Positions 51,725 to 62,450 of a stretch of DNA of 64,000 nucleotides are shown here, one piece after another. Positions within the stretch are counted from its first letter, which is position 1. The number at the start of each line of letters is the position of its first letter. The position numbers were made by a program, and so were the translations under genes. The notes beneath the pieces were generated by a model that saw nothing but the letters and a program-made list of their open reading frames with translations, was not told the origin of the DNA and did not search any database. The stretch is from Semisulcospira habei (lineage: Eukaryota > Mollusca > Gastropoda > Semisulcospiridae): the NCBI GenBank assembly GCA_036245525.1, contig BTPG01000007.1, forward strand, positions 125,966,640 to 126,030,639, read 5' to 3'.

Positions 51725-51765
51725 GACCATGCTAGTTCAAGGGTGATGCCAGAATAGTTTAACGC
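51725..51765. mobile_element. Family A left arm fragment
   Basis: GACCATGCTAGTTCAAGGG then TGATGCCAGAATAG; ACGCC follows and the second arm is absent. Confidence 0.65.
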
Positions 51766-52084
51766 CGGAAAGATCGACCACTCTTTTTCAGACGAGACAA
51801 TTTCAACTTGATGAAACTTTGATCGGGTGCGCTCAGCTGAACCGCTGGAAAATCGACTTAGAAATAAAAGAGTAACACTCGCCGATCAACTCGTTCGTGC
51901 CTGACGCGTCACTGCGGGAGATGGATCGACACCGCCAGTTCTAGGTGGGCAAGTAGTTATTGCGTTATAACGCCATTCAAGCAACGGACACGAGCTTACA
52001 ATGACAATTTATGTATATTGACAAATCAGTTTATCGCCTGTGAGTTTTTGGTGTATTACGGGGATCCAAAAGTGTATCTACTCT

Positions 52085-52171
52085 GGTACCTTCAAGGGTA
52101 GTGACTGATTAGCTTGGCACAGTCAGGCGCCAAGCTAATCTGGCACTACCCTTGAATTATCATGGTCGACT
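52085..52171. mobile_element. Family A palindrome
   Basis: TACCTTCAAGGGTAGTGAC / GCACTACCCTTGAATTATC with the outer left arm lost; right flank GGGCGTTGGGGCGAAA then TTAA at about 52202-52205. Confidence 0.8.
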
Positions 52172-52385
52172 CATCACCTGCTATAGGGCGTTGGGGCGAA
52201 ATTAATGGGGTGATGGCGCCAAGATAGGTTAAAGACCCCAGGCACCCTGTTTAAAGTCACAACTCTTAAATCGATTAGATTTTAACGTCACACAGAAACA
52301 AACACACACAACAACAACAACAACACAACATCTCATCTTTTAAGTGTATGCAATTGTTCGCTACGTGAATATTGTCTTGTTTATT

Positions 52386-52574
52386 TTAACCCATTAAACC
52401 CAAGGCCATTTTCTAAAACAAATCTTAGGAGTCACCTAAAAACTGTGTGCCAGTTGCAGGAAGTATATTGACCATCATAATTCAAGGGTACTACCCTTGA
52501 ATTATCACGGTCGACGCATCACCAGCTGTATGGCTTTGGGGTGGGAGTAAGGGGGGGGGGAGTAAATGGGTTAA
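52386..52574. mobile_element. Family A element with the loop and inner stem deleted
   Basis: TTAA 52386-52389 and 52571-52574. GACCATCATAATTCAAGGG joins directly to CTACCCTTGAATTATC: about 45 bp of inner stem and loop are missing, leaving a shorter palindrome. Confidence 0.88.
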
Positions 52575-53154
52575 AGATTGAGTCCTCTTCGTTTCTCTTC
52601 TCCATGCACACTCTAACTCGCAAAATAAAAGGATTAGCTTCTGTATCTGAATACAAAAACCTCCAATCCTGTTTTTAAAAAGATAAACTAAAAGCAATAG
52701 GCAAAAGGATGATTTACAATGGCCGATCCCTCTCCCAATATAGTGTTTCAAAGGGTACATATTTAAACAACGAAACTGCTCATTCATCACATTTCGTCTC
52801 CTAATTTTGAAGCAGTGCATACACTTCGTTGGTGAGATGGGCCGATCACGGTAATTCTTATGCGAGCATTGCACACGCATTTATTTGCATTGCTGCAACA
52901 TTTATTTGGCGATATCGTATCTCCAGCACATCACAGGCCCACTGCAAAAGAACCATTCAATTGCCCCTTCATCAAAATCGTAGGCGATTGCGAATTGCCA
53001 AAGAGCGGTTCAATCATCTCTTCATGGAATTGCAGACGAGTATACTATATAATTTATAGTTTCGTCCCTTGAACATCTTATCCCTTTAGCACTCAAAGCC
53101 GCGTGGCAACATCTTTGATTTTTCTGTCTAACAAAACGTACAGGCCGTGGGAAC

Positions 53155-53353
53155 TGGAATCACGATAAGAGTCCAAGGGTAGTGCCAGAATGACCATGTG
53201 AGTAGAGCTGGAATGACCATGAGAGTTCAAAGGTAGTGTCAGAATAGCTTGGCGCCTGATTCCTTGTGTTAGTTCAAGGGTTGTGCCAGAATAGCTAAGC
53301 GCCTGAAGGCGCCAAGCTATTCTGGCACAACCCTTGAACTAACACAAGGAATC
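53155..53353. mobile_element. Family A: two stray left arms, then a re-arranged perfect hairpin
   Basis: GAGTCCAAGGGTAGTGCCAG (53170) and GAGAGTTCAAAGGTAGTGTC (53220) are single arms. The hairpin at 53258-53353 reads GATTCCTTGTGTTAGTTCAA on both arms, replacing the usual GACCATGATAGTTC, with loop GCGCCTGAAGGCGC. Confidence 0.9.
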
Positions 53354-53484
53354 TTCTGAAGCTGGTGCTAAAAGTTTAAGAGCGGAATAATTGAGTTTTG
53401 AGCAATCGAGCCGTCTAATCAGAGTTAGGCAAAAGACATGTTTGCTCACGGCCCGCCAAGCACCAATCAAACACAAACTCCCAA

Positions 53485-53835
53485 AAGTTACCCAATAAAA
53501 ATATTATCGTACTGCCCTATCGAAAAGTTGCTTCAAAAATTTACCTCATAAAAAATATTATCAGAAAGTTTACCCCAATAAAACTGTTATCTGCAACTGT
53601 CTGCAACTCTATCGTAAAGTGTTACCAAATAAGCTTACCATCCTACTGCCCCATCAAATAGTGGCTTCAAAATGCGACCATTTGCAAATATTATCACGCG
53701 AGTGTTTAACTCTACAAAACTGAAGTTACATGAATCTCATAAAAATATTATCGAGCAAATCTGCTAAAGAAAAAAAAAGTTGCTGCTGTTCGTGCAAGTT
53801 ACCTCATAAAAATACGTCGCCACTGCAAGCACTAA
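53485..53835. repeat. Degenerate repeats containing AATAAAAATATTATC
   Basis: TACCYMATAAAAATATTATC-like motifs recur at about 53485, 53545, 53575 and 53740, with CTGCCCYATCRAAW spacers at 53512 and 53646. An old irregular tandem array. Confidence 0.6.
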
Positions 53836-53904
53836 AAAAAAAAAAAAAAAAAAAAATCTGAATAATAAAATATTTTCACTGGGGCAAAAGGTACTTTAAT
53901 CAGA

Positions 53905-54035
53905 TTGTCTGTGAAAAAGCAAGAGACACTAAGTAAACTTTTGTGAAAAGCTAGATTTTCGTTGCATTACCATGAAAATCTTGCTTTTCACAAAAAACCG
54001 GACTGACTGCGTTTTGCTTAACAGGGCAGAGATAA
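53905..54035. mobile_element. Family J palindrome
   Basis: GTGAAAAGCTAGATTTTCG / GAAAATCTTGCTTTTCAC; ends CTGTGAAAAAGCAAGAGAC and GCGTTTTGCTTAACAGGGCAG. Confidence 0.82.
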
Positions 54036-54120
54036 ACTGATGTCTGTGACTGACGCCCGGTGACTCGTATGTCAGTACAATCTCGCCATCAGTGAAGACT
54101 TTTTGCACTTCATATATAAA

Positions 54121-54230
54121 TGGTGGTCTGTGATACTGAACTTTACGCCTTCAATTCCGAGACCGGTTGGACGCGTGAGCTGGTCTGTGATTTTGGACCT
54201 TACGGCTGTACCAAAATCGCAGACCAGCTG
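54121..54230. mobile_element. Family D: stray arm plus shortened palindrome
   Basis: A left arm (TGGTGGTCTGTGATACTG) at 54121, then GAGCTGGTCTGTGATTTTGG and CCAAAATCGCAGACCAGC at 54177-54230, lacking part of the inner right arm. Confidence 0.8.
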
Positions 54231-54318
54231 ACGGATGACGAAGTGGCTTTCAGTCATGTTTTCCCATGCAGCAGAATTATTCAGTGCTCAGCAAACACTG
54301 TATACAACTTGCACCATT

Positions 54319-54415
54319 GAGGCATCGATCCTCGTGCGACCCCGCACACTAGGCAAACCCACAGCTTAGTTCAGTTCAGTTGTGTTCGGTCAAGATGAGG
54401 ATCTGTGCGCTCGGA
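54319..54415. mobile_element. Family C palindrome with ~45-bp loop insertion
   Basis: GAGGCATCGATCCTCGTG left, ATGAGGATCTGTGCGCTC right; AGTTCAGTTCAGTTG between them recurs near 54545. Confidence 0.55.
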
Positions 54416-54900
54416 AAATTTCCATACGTGCTTCACCCCACCCATCATAATTCCTCACCGAGAGTTCCTTTCAATAATATCGTGACAATACTGACCTGGT
54501 TTTCCTACGTATCTTCCTGCCATGGAATTTCTTATACTAAGCCCAGTTCAGTTAAGTGACTTCAGTTCGTTCAAGATCCAAAACTCTGCGCTTAGACGCG
54601 CTCCACCCCACTGCCTGTCTCAGAGTTTCCTTCGATGTCGTACCGACATGGGTCTATCTGACTTTCTGTTTTGAGTTTCCACAGAAAGGTTTGTTGAGTT
54701 TTCAGGCCCTTGACCTTCTAGAAAGGTTAGCCAATTTTTCACGGAAAACAAATTAAAATACGATGAAAAACAAGAGCCCCCACCTCCCTCAACCTTAAAA
54801 AGAATTCCTGGCCTGGACTTTGGATCTGCCAATTACTGGAGCCAAGCCGATTTGTTCCGTTTCTCCAGTTCCGCTAACCTTCAGCCCTAACCTGCAATCT

Positions 54901-54965
54901 GCAAGAGGCATAGATTCTCATGAGCTCCTGCGCAGCAGGGGCTCATGAGAGTCTATGACTCTTGC
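54901..54965. mobile_element. Family C palindrome, ATTCTC subtype
   Basis: GCAAGAGGCATAGATTCTC / GAGAGTCTATGACTCTTGC with GAGCTCCTGCGCAGCAGGGGCTC at the centre. Confidence 0.88.
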
Positions 54966-55115
54966 TAGTTATCATTGGCTACATTTATATCTCTGGTCTG
55001 CACATGAGAAGGATGGGAGGATTTGTTTTACCGTGCTACTATTGAATTATATCAAATTACACTTAACTCGAAATTGCGCCTTGGCACCTCCACTTATTGC
55101 GAGGTTTTTCTTCCC

Positions 55116-55185
55116 GTGTGCTGGTCTGTGATTTTGGACTTTACGGCTCTAAGCCGAAAGGTCCAAAATCACAGACCGGCACACA
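55116..55185. mobile_element. Family D palindrome
   Basis: GTGTGCTGGTCTGTGATTTTG / CAAAATCACAGACCGGCACAC around GGCTCTAAGCC. Confidence 0.92.
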
Positions 55186-55387
55186 ATGCATCTTGTCACC
55201 TTCTTTTGTCTTTCCCGTTTTCCGCCTTTAACCCCACAAACCACAGACTAGCAATCAAAATAACTCGCCACTTGTTTGAGTTGTCTTTCGTGGTTCTTTA
55301 AAGCTTTCAAACCCACCAATGAGAAGCCGCTATGAATTTTGTCCTTAACTACAACCTTAATTGCAAATCAACCACCCTGTACGCCTG

Positions 55388-55457
55388 AAGATGCTCATGA
55401 GATTCTGTGTCTCTTGCCGTTGGGTGATGTACGTATGTCCCCGTACTTAATAGGTTA
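55388..55457. mobile_element. Family C right-half fragment
   Basis: GATGCTCATGAGATTCTGTG, CTCTTGCCGTTGGGTGATG, ending ATAGG then TTAA. Confidence 0.65.
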
Positions 55458-55619
55458 AACAAAACAAAACCGGCCAACATGTTTCTGAAACTCAAACAGT
55501 AAAATTTGGAAACAATTTTATTCGGATCTAGACTGTTCCCTCACATTGCTTGTCTCTCACAACTTGCATACCATCCACCTGACCGCGATTGAATGATTGA
55601 CTGACTGATTGACTGACTG

Positions 55620-56005
55620 GGGGAGTGAGTGTACATTGCTTAACGTCCCGACAGCAACAAGGCTTTCTCAGGACGTGCCTGCACTGCTTGTGAAAAAATA
55701 AAAAAGAAACAGAACATTGAATGTATGTCGCCAGCCGGTCAAATACGTTAAATAAACCTAACACATGGGGCCTAAATAAAGCTAAGACCATTTAGCAACA
55801 CACATCCAATATCAAGAGCTACAGGCAGTGCAGACAGTAGGGAGAGTTTTAAAAAGGCAAATACAGGTGAATGGACAAAGGGTAGACAGAAACACATGCC
55901 CCAGAATAGAGAGAAAAACCCACCCTGTGGGGCTGACCAGGGTGACCCTGGGAACTAAAAAATACCTAACCCCACCCAAGTCCCCCAGGGCAGACCCGGG
56001 TGGGG
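55620..56005 (+). mobile_element. Family Y retroposon with 14-bp duplication
   Basis: Full-length Y between TGATTGACTGACTG at 55606-55619 and 56006-56019. Used as the reference for the copy at 59075. Confidence 0.9.
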
Positions 56006-56079
56006 TGATTGACTGACTGACTGACTGATTCATTGATTGATTGATTGATTAATCGATCGACTGATCGATGGATGGTTGG

Positions 56080-56235
56080 TTGCACATTGCTTAACGTTCC
56101 GACAGCAATAAGACTTTCGCAGGGCATGCCTGCGCTGCTTGAGATTTAAAAAATATATATAAAAAGCTAACAGAATAGTGAATGTATATCTAATATGCTA
56201 AATGCTCAATAAACGTAAGGCATAACTGATCGATA
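56080..56235 (+). mobile_element. Family Y retroposon, truncated
   Basis: TTGCACATTGCTTAACGTTCC to CATGCCTGCGCTGCTTGAG, then AACAGAATAGTGAATGTATA; similarity stops near 56220. It lies 75 bp from the previous copy. Confidence 0.75.
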
Positions 56236-56630
56236 GAATGATAAATAGATTTATTGTTGATTGACTTATTGCTTGATTGCTTGATCGGTCGATTGTATGA
56301 TTACATACAACAGCGTGACAAAATTGCACGGCAAACTAGTCACAGTGCATTCGCTCCCATGATCGCACCTGATTTGCACAAATACCCGTTTCTTTTCTTT
56401 CTTTGAAAAACAAACGCGCTAAAATAAACTTCATTTTAACCAAATCGGCAGCACAGTATCTTTCAAGACGATTTCATCATAGGTTCCAGTCCGATCGATG
56501 GAAACATTAATCACACAGCAGCAACTCAGTAAACACCCGGAGGTCAAAAACTAACTCAATGCTAGAAAATAATCTTTGACAAACTTTTACGTTTTCGCTC
56601 TTTCCAACACAGCCTGCTGCGAGAAATGCC

Positions 56631-56726
56631 TCGACCATGACGACCCAAGGGTAGTACTTAATTAGCTTGGCGCCTTTCAGGCGCCAAGCTAATCAGGCAC
56701 TACCCTTGGGTCGTCATGGTCGATCC
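56631..56726. mobile_element. Family A palindrome with paired ACGACCC change
   Basis: GACCATGACGACCCAAGGG / CCCTTGGGTCGTCATGGTC: four substitutions relative to the common ATAATTC, matched on both arms. Loop GGCGCCTTTCAGGCGCC. A partial arm (GGTTAATCAGCCACTACCC) follows at 56737. Confidence 0.92.
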
Positions 56727-56829
56727 ATGGGCTTTAGGTTAATCAGCCACTACCCTTGAGCATTGTGCTTTGACGCGCGGCTCGCGACTTGAAAGCGATG
56801 CATACAAGACTATCTTAACACGCGCAACC

Positions 56830-57170
56830 TTTGGCTGCAGAAGTTTTAAGCTTAAAAAAAAAATCAATGGCTTTCCTTGAAAGACGTGTCAATTTTCCAA
56901 TCATTTTTATCTTCGTTTTATTTCTTATATTCGATTTGGAAGATGAAACCAATTCAGCATTTTTTTTTAATATTTTTTTTATTTTATTATTTTTTTGTTT
57001 TGTTGGGGGGGGGGGGGGTGGGGAGAGGGGGAGGGGGTCTTTTCTGCCCGTGGGAGTGGGGGTGGACTAGAAGGGGAAGGGGGCGAGGCGGTGGGGTGTG
57101 TGAATTTTCCGGGTGGTCGTCTGAGCATCCTTTCTCCTCGCGATTGCTTGCGGCAAAAACTGCCGCTGTG
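56830..57170. other. T-rich and G-rich low-complexity interval
   Basis: T-rich at 56955-57002 and G runs at 57005-57085. Frames here are Phe- and Gly-rich and lack any domain. Confidence 0.6.
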
Positions 57171-57183
57171 TAAAACAAAACAT

Positions 57184-57215
57184 GCGTGTGCTGGCCAATG
57201 ATTTGGACCCTTTGT
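57184..57215. mobile_element. Family D left arm fragment
   Basis: GCGTGTGCTGGCCAATGATTT then GGACCCTTTG; no partner. Confidence 0.5.
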
Positions 57216-57266
57216 TCTAATACTAAAAAAAATCTGAAAGTTTTACGACTTGTGTTTCATACCGCA

Positions 57267-57359
57267 AATAACCCTCTGGGTGTCGGTAGCGGGTTTTGTC
57301 GCGATGATTCCTGCAGGAATCATCGCGACAAAAACCGCTACCGACAGCCAAAGGGTTAA
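57267..57359. mobile_element. Family B element, near-perfect
   Basis: ATAACCCTCTGGGTGTCGG, centre GATTCCTGCAGGAATC, right CCGACAGCCAAAGGG then TTAA 57356-57359. The arms differ by three bases. Confidence 0.92.
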
Positions 57360-57751
57360 GGCAAATGCTTCATTGTGTTGTTTTGCACCAAACCTTTAGC
57401 TCTCCGGTTTTCTTTCCCAGCACGTTCATTCCAGTTCGAAGACACGCAGATTCACTGTATATAATCTGTCATTGTCAGATAAGCACATTTAAAACTACTG
57501 TAAACTTCACTATGACAAGTTCAGATACTTCAAAATTCAGTTATGACAGTATACTTTTTAGGAGATCACGACGACACACTCTTAATATGCAAATCACTAC
57601 GCCTATTACAAACTTCGGATATAACAATTAACAAATGTCTTTATCTCCGAAACGTTCTGTAGACTGATCGTATGAGATAATATGTTTCTGGAAGACCCAC
57701 AACATTACAATTTACTCAGCAAGAAAAAAACAAAAACAAAAAAACAAAACA

Positions 57752-57824
57752 AATCCAAGATCCAGTCCAACAAACAAAACCGATAAGACTGCTTCGTTTG
57801 CTTTGTTGGACTGGATCATGGATT
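57752..57824. mobile_element. Unassigned palindrome
   Basis: AAATCCAAGATCCAGTCCAAC and GTTGGACTGGATCATGGATTT enclose AAACAAAACCGATAAGACTG. Seen once here. Confidence 0.75.
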
Positions 57825-58055
57825 TAATTTGCATGCTTTTTTAATCAAATTGCAAGCCCTCGTATGCGTGTTTCTCTTACCAAACACATTCATTGTAAGA
57901 GAGAAATGTTTCTAGAGAGGCCTAACTGATCGGCCCAAAAACTCGTCGATTTGCGTTCTGGCGCCAAGCTTCTGTGACGAGCGTGAAGAAAATTGATCAT
58001 TGTCTGATATGGTTTGCCTCCCTGACAAGTTCCAAATCCAGCTCCGTTCATCTTA

Positions 58056-58120
58056 CAAGAGGCATAGATTTTCATAAACCCTTGCATCTACAGAGGCTTA
58101 AGAGAATCTATGCCTTTTGA
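58056..58120. mobile_element. Family C palindrome
   Basis: CAAGAGGCATAGATTTTCATA / TAAGAGAATCTATGCCTTTTG. Confidence 0.8.
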
Positions 58121-58203
58121 AAGATAAGGTCAGGAAACGTGTCTACGATTGAGGAAGTACTTAGTCGTGAGTAAAGTCGAGTTCTTACCAAGATTTATTC
58201 ATT

Positions 58204-58269
58204 TGCAAGAGGCACAGATCCTCATAAGCACCTGCATTCGCAGGGGCTCATGAGAATATATGCCTCTTG
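58204..58269. mobile_element. Family C palindrome
   Basis: TGCAAGAGGCACAGATCCTCA / TGAGAATATATGCCTCTTG, inner CACCTGCATTCGCAGGGG. Confidence 0.82.
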
Positions 58270-58443
58270 ATAAAACAAAAGTGTCCAAATCTACATCCAA
58301 ACAGGTTTTCTAAGACTGAAAAAGTAATTTGCATTTATCGTACGCGACTCACACAGAAAGATGAATGAACTGGAGAGAAAAAACAACCATCCAATGTCCC
58401 TGGAAGTTAACTAAGGCCGATCGCATCTCTAACCTGACAGAAG

Positions 58444-58506
58444 AATTAAAGATTTTCATGAGGCTCTCTGCCTGTAGATGCTTATGCGAATCTATTACTA
58501 TTGCAG
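58444..58506. mobile_element. Decayed family C palindrome
   Basis: AAAGATTTTCATGAGGCTC and ATGCTTATGCGAATCTATTA. Confidence 0.6.
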
Positions 58507-58597
58507 AAGAATAAAAATGGAAAGATTTGAAAGATAAGTGCACGTGCACTCGCGCGCGAGTGACGTAGAAATGCTTACTACTACGCAATAGACAAAT

Positions 58598-58756
58598 TCC
58601 GGAAACTGGAAGTAGGTCACAATTGCACGTGTTTCAACGAAAAACAGTGGATTAAAGGCCTGGACACTCTAAACACGCGATATCGCATGTTTGTCAGGGC
58701 TTTTAATCCACGGTTTTGGTTGAAACACGTGCGATTGTGACCTGCTTCTGATTCCC
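58598..58756. mobile_element. Family K element, longest copy
   Basis: GGAAACTGGAAGTAGGTCAC and GTGACCTGCTTCTGATTCC are the outer ends; CACGTGTTTCAACG / GTTGAAACACGTG next; inner GGATTAAAGGCCTGGACA and a TCTAAACACGCGATATCGC region. Inverted repeats of about 70 bp. Confidence 0.88.
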
Positions 58757-58796
58757 GAACAACTCCTATTGAAAAAAACTTCAAATGACACAGCTT

Positions 58797-59060
58797 TCTC
58801 TCTCTCTCTTTCTCTCTCTCTCCCTCTCTCTATCTCCCCCCCCCCTCCCGCCTCCGCCCTCCCCCACCTTGGCCCACTTCCCTCCGGACCACTCTGTTGA
58901 ATCCGTTACCACACACCTCAGGCGCAAAACAAAACATTCGTCGGCCCATTGCCCAGCGTCACTGCTAGTCCCATGCCCATGCCAAAACGGCCTGGGCCGA
59001 CGTCGCCGATGTCCGCATGATGGCAGCAATGTGCCGGGGGAAAAAAGACGGACGAAGCCG
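58797..59060. other. CT-rich and C-rich interval with decayed G-like sequence
   Basis: CT-rich at 58797-58830 and C runs at 58837-58866; GGGCCGACGTCGCCGATGTCC at about 58987 resembles family G. Minus-strand frames are low-complexity. Confidence 0.5.
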
Positions 59061-59074
59061 ATGATGATGATGTA

Positions 59075-59360
59075 CATGCTACGTCCGACGCAACAAGCTT
59101 CTCGGACGTGCCTGCATGCTGTGAAAAAACTAACGAAATTGATGTATGTCGCCAGCGTCAAACTTAAAAACCACATGGGCAAATAAGCAGACATAGCAAC
59201 CATCCAATTCAGAGTCGGCAGTGCGACAGTAGGGAGTTTAAAAGGCAAAACGTGAATGGACAAGGTAGACAGAACACTGCCCGAATAGAGAGAAAACCAC
59301 CTGTGACCAGGTGCCTGGAACTAAAAATACTAACCCACCAGTCCCCAGGCAGACCGGGGG
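59075..59360 (+). mobile_element. Family Y copy with dispersed small deletions
   Basis: It follows the 55620 copy from start to finish (ACGTGCCTGCA, GATGTATGTCGCCAGC, GACAGTAGGGAG, GTGAATGGACAA, GGTAGACAGAA, CCCCAGGCAGACC), but lacks one or a few bases every ~5-12 positions, with few substitutions. Confidence 0.85.
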
Positions 59361-59899
59361 GATGAGCCGAGGTAAAAAATATTTAAAAAAGAACAACAAC
59401 ACGGTTTGCAGGTCTGTGAGTTTGAATTTCATGGTGTACAGGCAAAAGGTAAACAAGATGGGATGAACCATAACCCACAAAGTCCCTTCTATATCATAGC
59501 TGTCTTCTCTGTCAAGGGTCTCTACCTTTTGTCTTTGACTTGATTCTAATGCTGAAATATCTCCTTTTGAAAAAGCCTCGCAGATGTGCCAATGCGTCAT
59601 AGTGAACTCTGTAAGGGGCGCGCGCAGTGCACAAGCGTCATTGGTTTGTCAAACGTCATTTGTCATGACGTATTTTTTTGTTTTTACTTCATTTTATATT
59701 TAACGTTATATGAGTTTCGCTTTCGCTTCAAGACTTGCTAAAATGGTGACAAAACTAGAATTTCACAGTACAATTTCAGTCTTGCTATAATTTGTGTGAA
59801 ATCAGGTTGACTTTACCTAGCTACATGCTATAATAAGTACACCTGCATGTTCTTCTGAAAGCGCGTCGATGTGTGTGTATGCGTGTGCGTGCGTGCATG

Positions 59900-59993
59900 C
59901 GCGCGCTCCAAACATCCTCAAGAGGCATATATGTCCATGCGCCCTCCGGGCACTTGAGGATCTATGCCTCTTGGATCTTGGAGGAGCGCGCAT
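59900..59993. mobile_element. Variant family C palindrome with GC-rich outer arms
   Basis: GCGCGCTCCAAACATCCTC / TTGGAGGAGCGCGC outside the usual AAGAGGCATA / TATGCCTCTT; inner loop CGCCCTCCGGGCAC replaces the GAGCCCC stem. Confidence 0.8.
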
Positions 59994-60007
59994 ATGTGTG
60001 AGAGAGC

Positions 60008-60122
<115 letters not shown>

Positions 60123-60325
60123 ACGTCTTTGTGGTGACGGAGTTTACGGCACCGGCACTGTCTAGCTTTCTCCAGATGTCAAGGTGTTTTACTGTTTTAA
60201 TTTTTTTTTTCTGAAAATAATTCATTTTTGCTGAAGAAGTTGAAAGGGTACAAAGCTGGCTAACGAACTCATCCAATGTCTTTCTACAAACTAGCTATAT
60301 CGGGTCACCTGCATGCTCCTCTGAA

Positions 60326-60328
<3 letters not shown>

Positions 60329-60402
<74 letters not shown>
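60329..60402. repeat. (GT)n microsatellite
   Basis: About 37 GT units; the first duplication unit has only GTGTGTGTATGCGTGTGCG at this place. Confidence 0.97.
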
Positions 60403-60404
<2 letters not shown>

Positions 60405-60414
60405 GTGCGTGCAT

Positions 60415-60473
60415 GCGCGCGCGCTCCAAACATCTCCAAGAGACATAGATCCTCATGCGCTTTCCGGGCGCAC

Positions 60474-60507
<34 letters not shown>
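60415..60507. mobile_element. Variant C palindrome, right arm replaced by (GA)n
   Basis: GCGCGCTCCAAACATCTCC, AAGAGACATAGATCCTCATG and CGCTTTCCGGGCGC are intact, but at GAGGA the right arm gives way to GA repeats (60477-60507). Confidence 0.8.
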
Positions 60508-60510
<3 letters not shown>

Positions 60511-61004
60511 CGGCTTCGGTGCGCGCTTGAGAGAATTACGTCATATTTATGTCAATGTCTGCGTGGTGACGGAGTTGCCTTTTTTACGTCACAGCCACTG
60601 TCTGACTTTCTCTAGAAGTCAAGGTTATTTACCGTTTTAAATCTTTTCTGAAAATAATTAATTTTTAAGAAAGAAATCGAAAGGATACAAAGCTGGCTAA
60701 CGAACTCATCCAATGTATTTATCCAAACTAGCTATATCCAAAATTTCAAGTAAATATAACAAAAATTACGGACTCTAATCTGGATCAACCGACTTTCTAT
60801 AAACGGTTGTTTATGTCTTAGATGAGACATTCAGTTACAATATGCTCGGAGGCTCTCTTAACCATCCCTTTAAGAAAGTATTTCGCCAAGTTACAAGCTT
60901 AAGGCATAAGCTGGCTATCCGCAGCGAATTCGCTCTCGTTCCTAGTTGGCAGTCGTTCGTCGCACACGAAATCTCACTATCGTTGTGTTTCCTGCTGCTG
61001 CTGT

Positions 61005-61075
61005 AGGCATAAAAGCTAATCAAGCACTACACTTCGACTATCACTGTCGATCCACCTCCTGCTGTTGTAGGTCAA
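61005..61075. mobile_element. Family A right arm fragment
   Basis: AGGCATAAAAGCTAATCAAGC, ACTACACTTCGACTATCACTG and TCGATCCACCTCCTGCTG match the right arm. Confidence 0.7.
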
Positions 61076-61379
61076 GGCTGAGGGAGATTTTTCAGGTTTC
61101 AGGTTTCGCGTGGCTTCCTTTTATGTTTTCTGAGAAAATGTCCACCTGTCGCAATTACAAAAGACCCGTGTCCGAAAAAATTTAATGGAAAGCAAACAGA
61201 CTGCAAGAAAACATGTTTATTTTAGGAACCGAGAGGGAAAACTTAATGACTTAATTTACCTGCGTGCATGACAGCCTGATTATGCTGTGTTTTTTTGTTT
61301 TAATTTTCTGATTCGCTGACGTAGAGATAGAAAATTATGAGAACGTCACGCACGGCGTGTGTTGTGTCGGGGAACGGTT

Positions 61380-61560
61380 GTACTCTAGTAAGACAAAAGA
61401 CCGCAAGTCCGTTTTCGTGAAAAGCGAGATTTGCATTGTAAAAACAATGAAAATTGCGCTTGTCACAAAAATGGTTTTTGTCTTATACCTTTTGATTTAC
61501 ATTGTATTACAATGAATATCCCTTTTTGACAAATAAATCGACTGAACTCATTTTGCCCTT
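61380..61560. mobile_element. Family J palindrome plus adjacent J half
   Basis: GTGAAAAGCGAGATTTGCATT / AATGAAAATTGCGCTTGTCAC (61390-61497), followed by TTACATTGTATTACAATGAA and TTTTTGACAAATAAATCGACT, a second J right half. A further arm (GCGAAAAGCGAGATATCC) lies at 61769. Confidence 0.75.
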
Positions 61561-61582
61561 GACACACCACAGCAAGATATGG

Positions 61583-61750
61583 CTCGACCATGATAGTTTA
61601 AGGGTGGTGCCAGAATAACTTGGCGCCAAGCTATTCTGACACCACCCTAGAACTATCATGGTCGATCTGTCGTCTGAATTGTAATGCAGTTCTCAGAGGA
61701 TAACTCTCTCCAAAATGTGGGCATTTCGTACCTCGGGCACAATGAGTTAA
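61583..61750. mobile_element. Family A element
   Basis: CTCGACCATGATAGTTTAAGG / CCTAGAACTATCATGGTCGA; the loop is reduced to TTGGCGCCAA, a self-complementary centre with no unpaired loop. Right AATGAG then TTAA 61747-61750. Confidence 0.85.
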
Positions 61751-61754
61751 AAAT

Positions 61755-62325
61755 AATAAATTTATTCGTGCGAAAAGCGAGATATCCACTGTAATATAAT
61801 ACATGGCACATTGTTTTCCTCCCTATGTCACACGACCAATTACGTTAGCGCAAACCGTATCATGTGACCGGGATACAAAAACCCTTGTAGCGATAAATGG
61901 CCCATTTTTTGTAGCCCTCTTTCTGACGCGAATTGGATGCCAGTTTTGTTCTATAAAAGATCATCGAAACGGTCTAAAGTACAAAGATACATACTGTTGT
62001 TCGAAACAACAGGCACACTACTGGATACAGTAACGTCATGAAAGATTTTAAATTAAGTCATAATTGTATTATGTTTAAATGTATATTCCTTTGTCGTCAG
62101 TCACGTCTGGCGTGATCCAGGTCGGAAGGTTTCTTCTTGACTTACGTTTTACGAAAACATTGGAGGAATAAAAACAAATACGTTATTAGTAACATGGGCT
62201 TGGCCTTCAGCCTTCTGGGTACAATGTTTCCTTTGACCTCCCTCAGGCCTACAAGGGTCCGTGTAGCAAACTCCTGCCACCAATAAATTATACTGTAATC
62301 ATATGACATGTGTCACATTAGTTGT
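61755..62325. other. Interval with no recognised gene
   Basis: Mixed sequence; a 76-codon plus frame (61803-62033) has no recognisable domain or splice context. Confidence 0.4.
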
Positions 62326-62329
62326 AACT

Positions 62330-62450
62330 ATTGTAACTCTTACTTTCGTGAATTTTTTCTTTGATTTTTGGTGTTGTAGAGCGCTTAGAGCATCACTAAT
62401 TTAGGGGTTAAGCGCTATATAAATGCACATTGTTATTATTATTAATATTA
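62330..62450 (+). mobile_element. Retroposon 3' tail
   Basis: TGTAGAGCGCTTAGAGCATC, GGTTAAGCGCTATATAAATG, then ATT repeats. Same tail as at 38714 and at the LINE end (22107). Confidence 0.75.
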
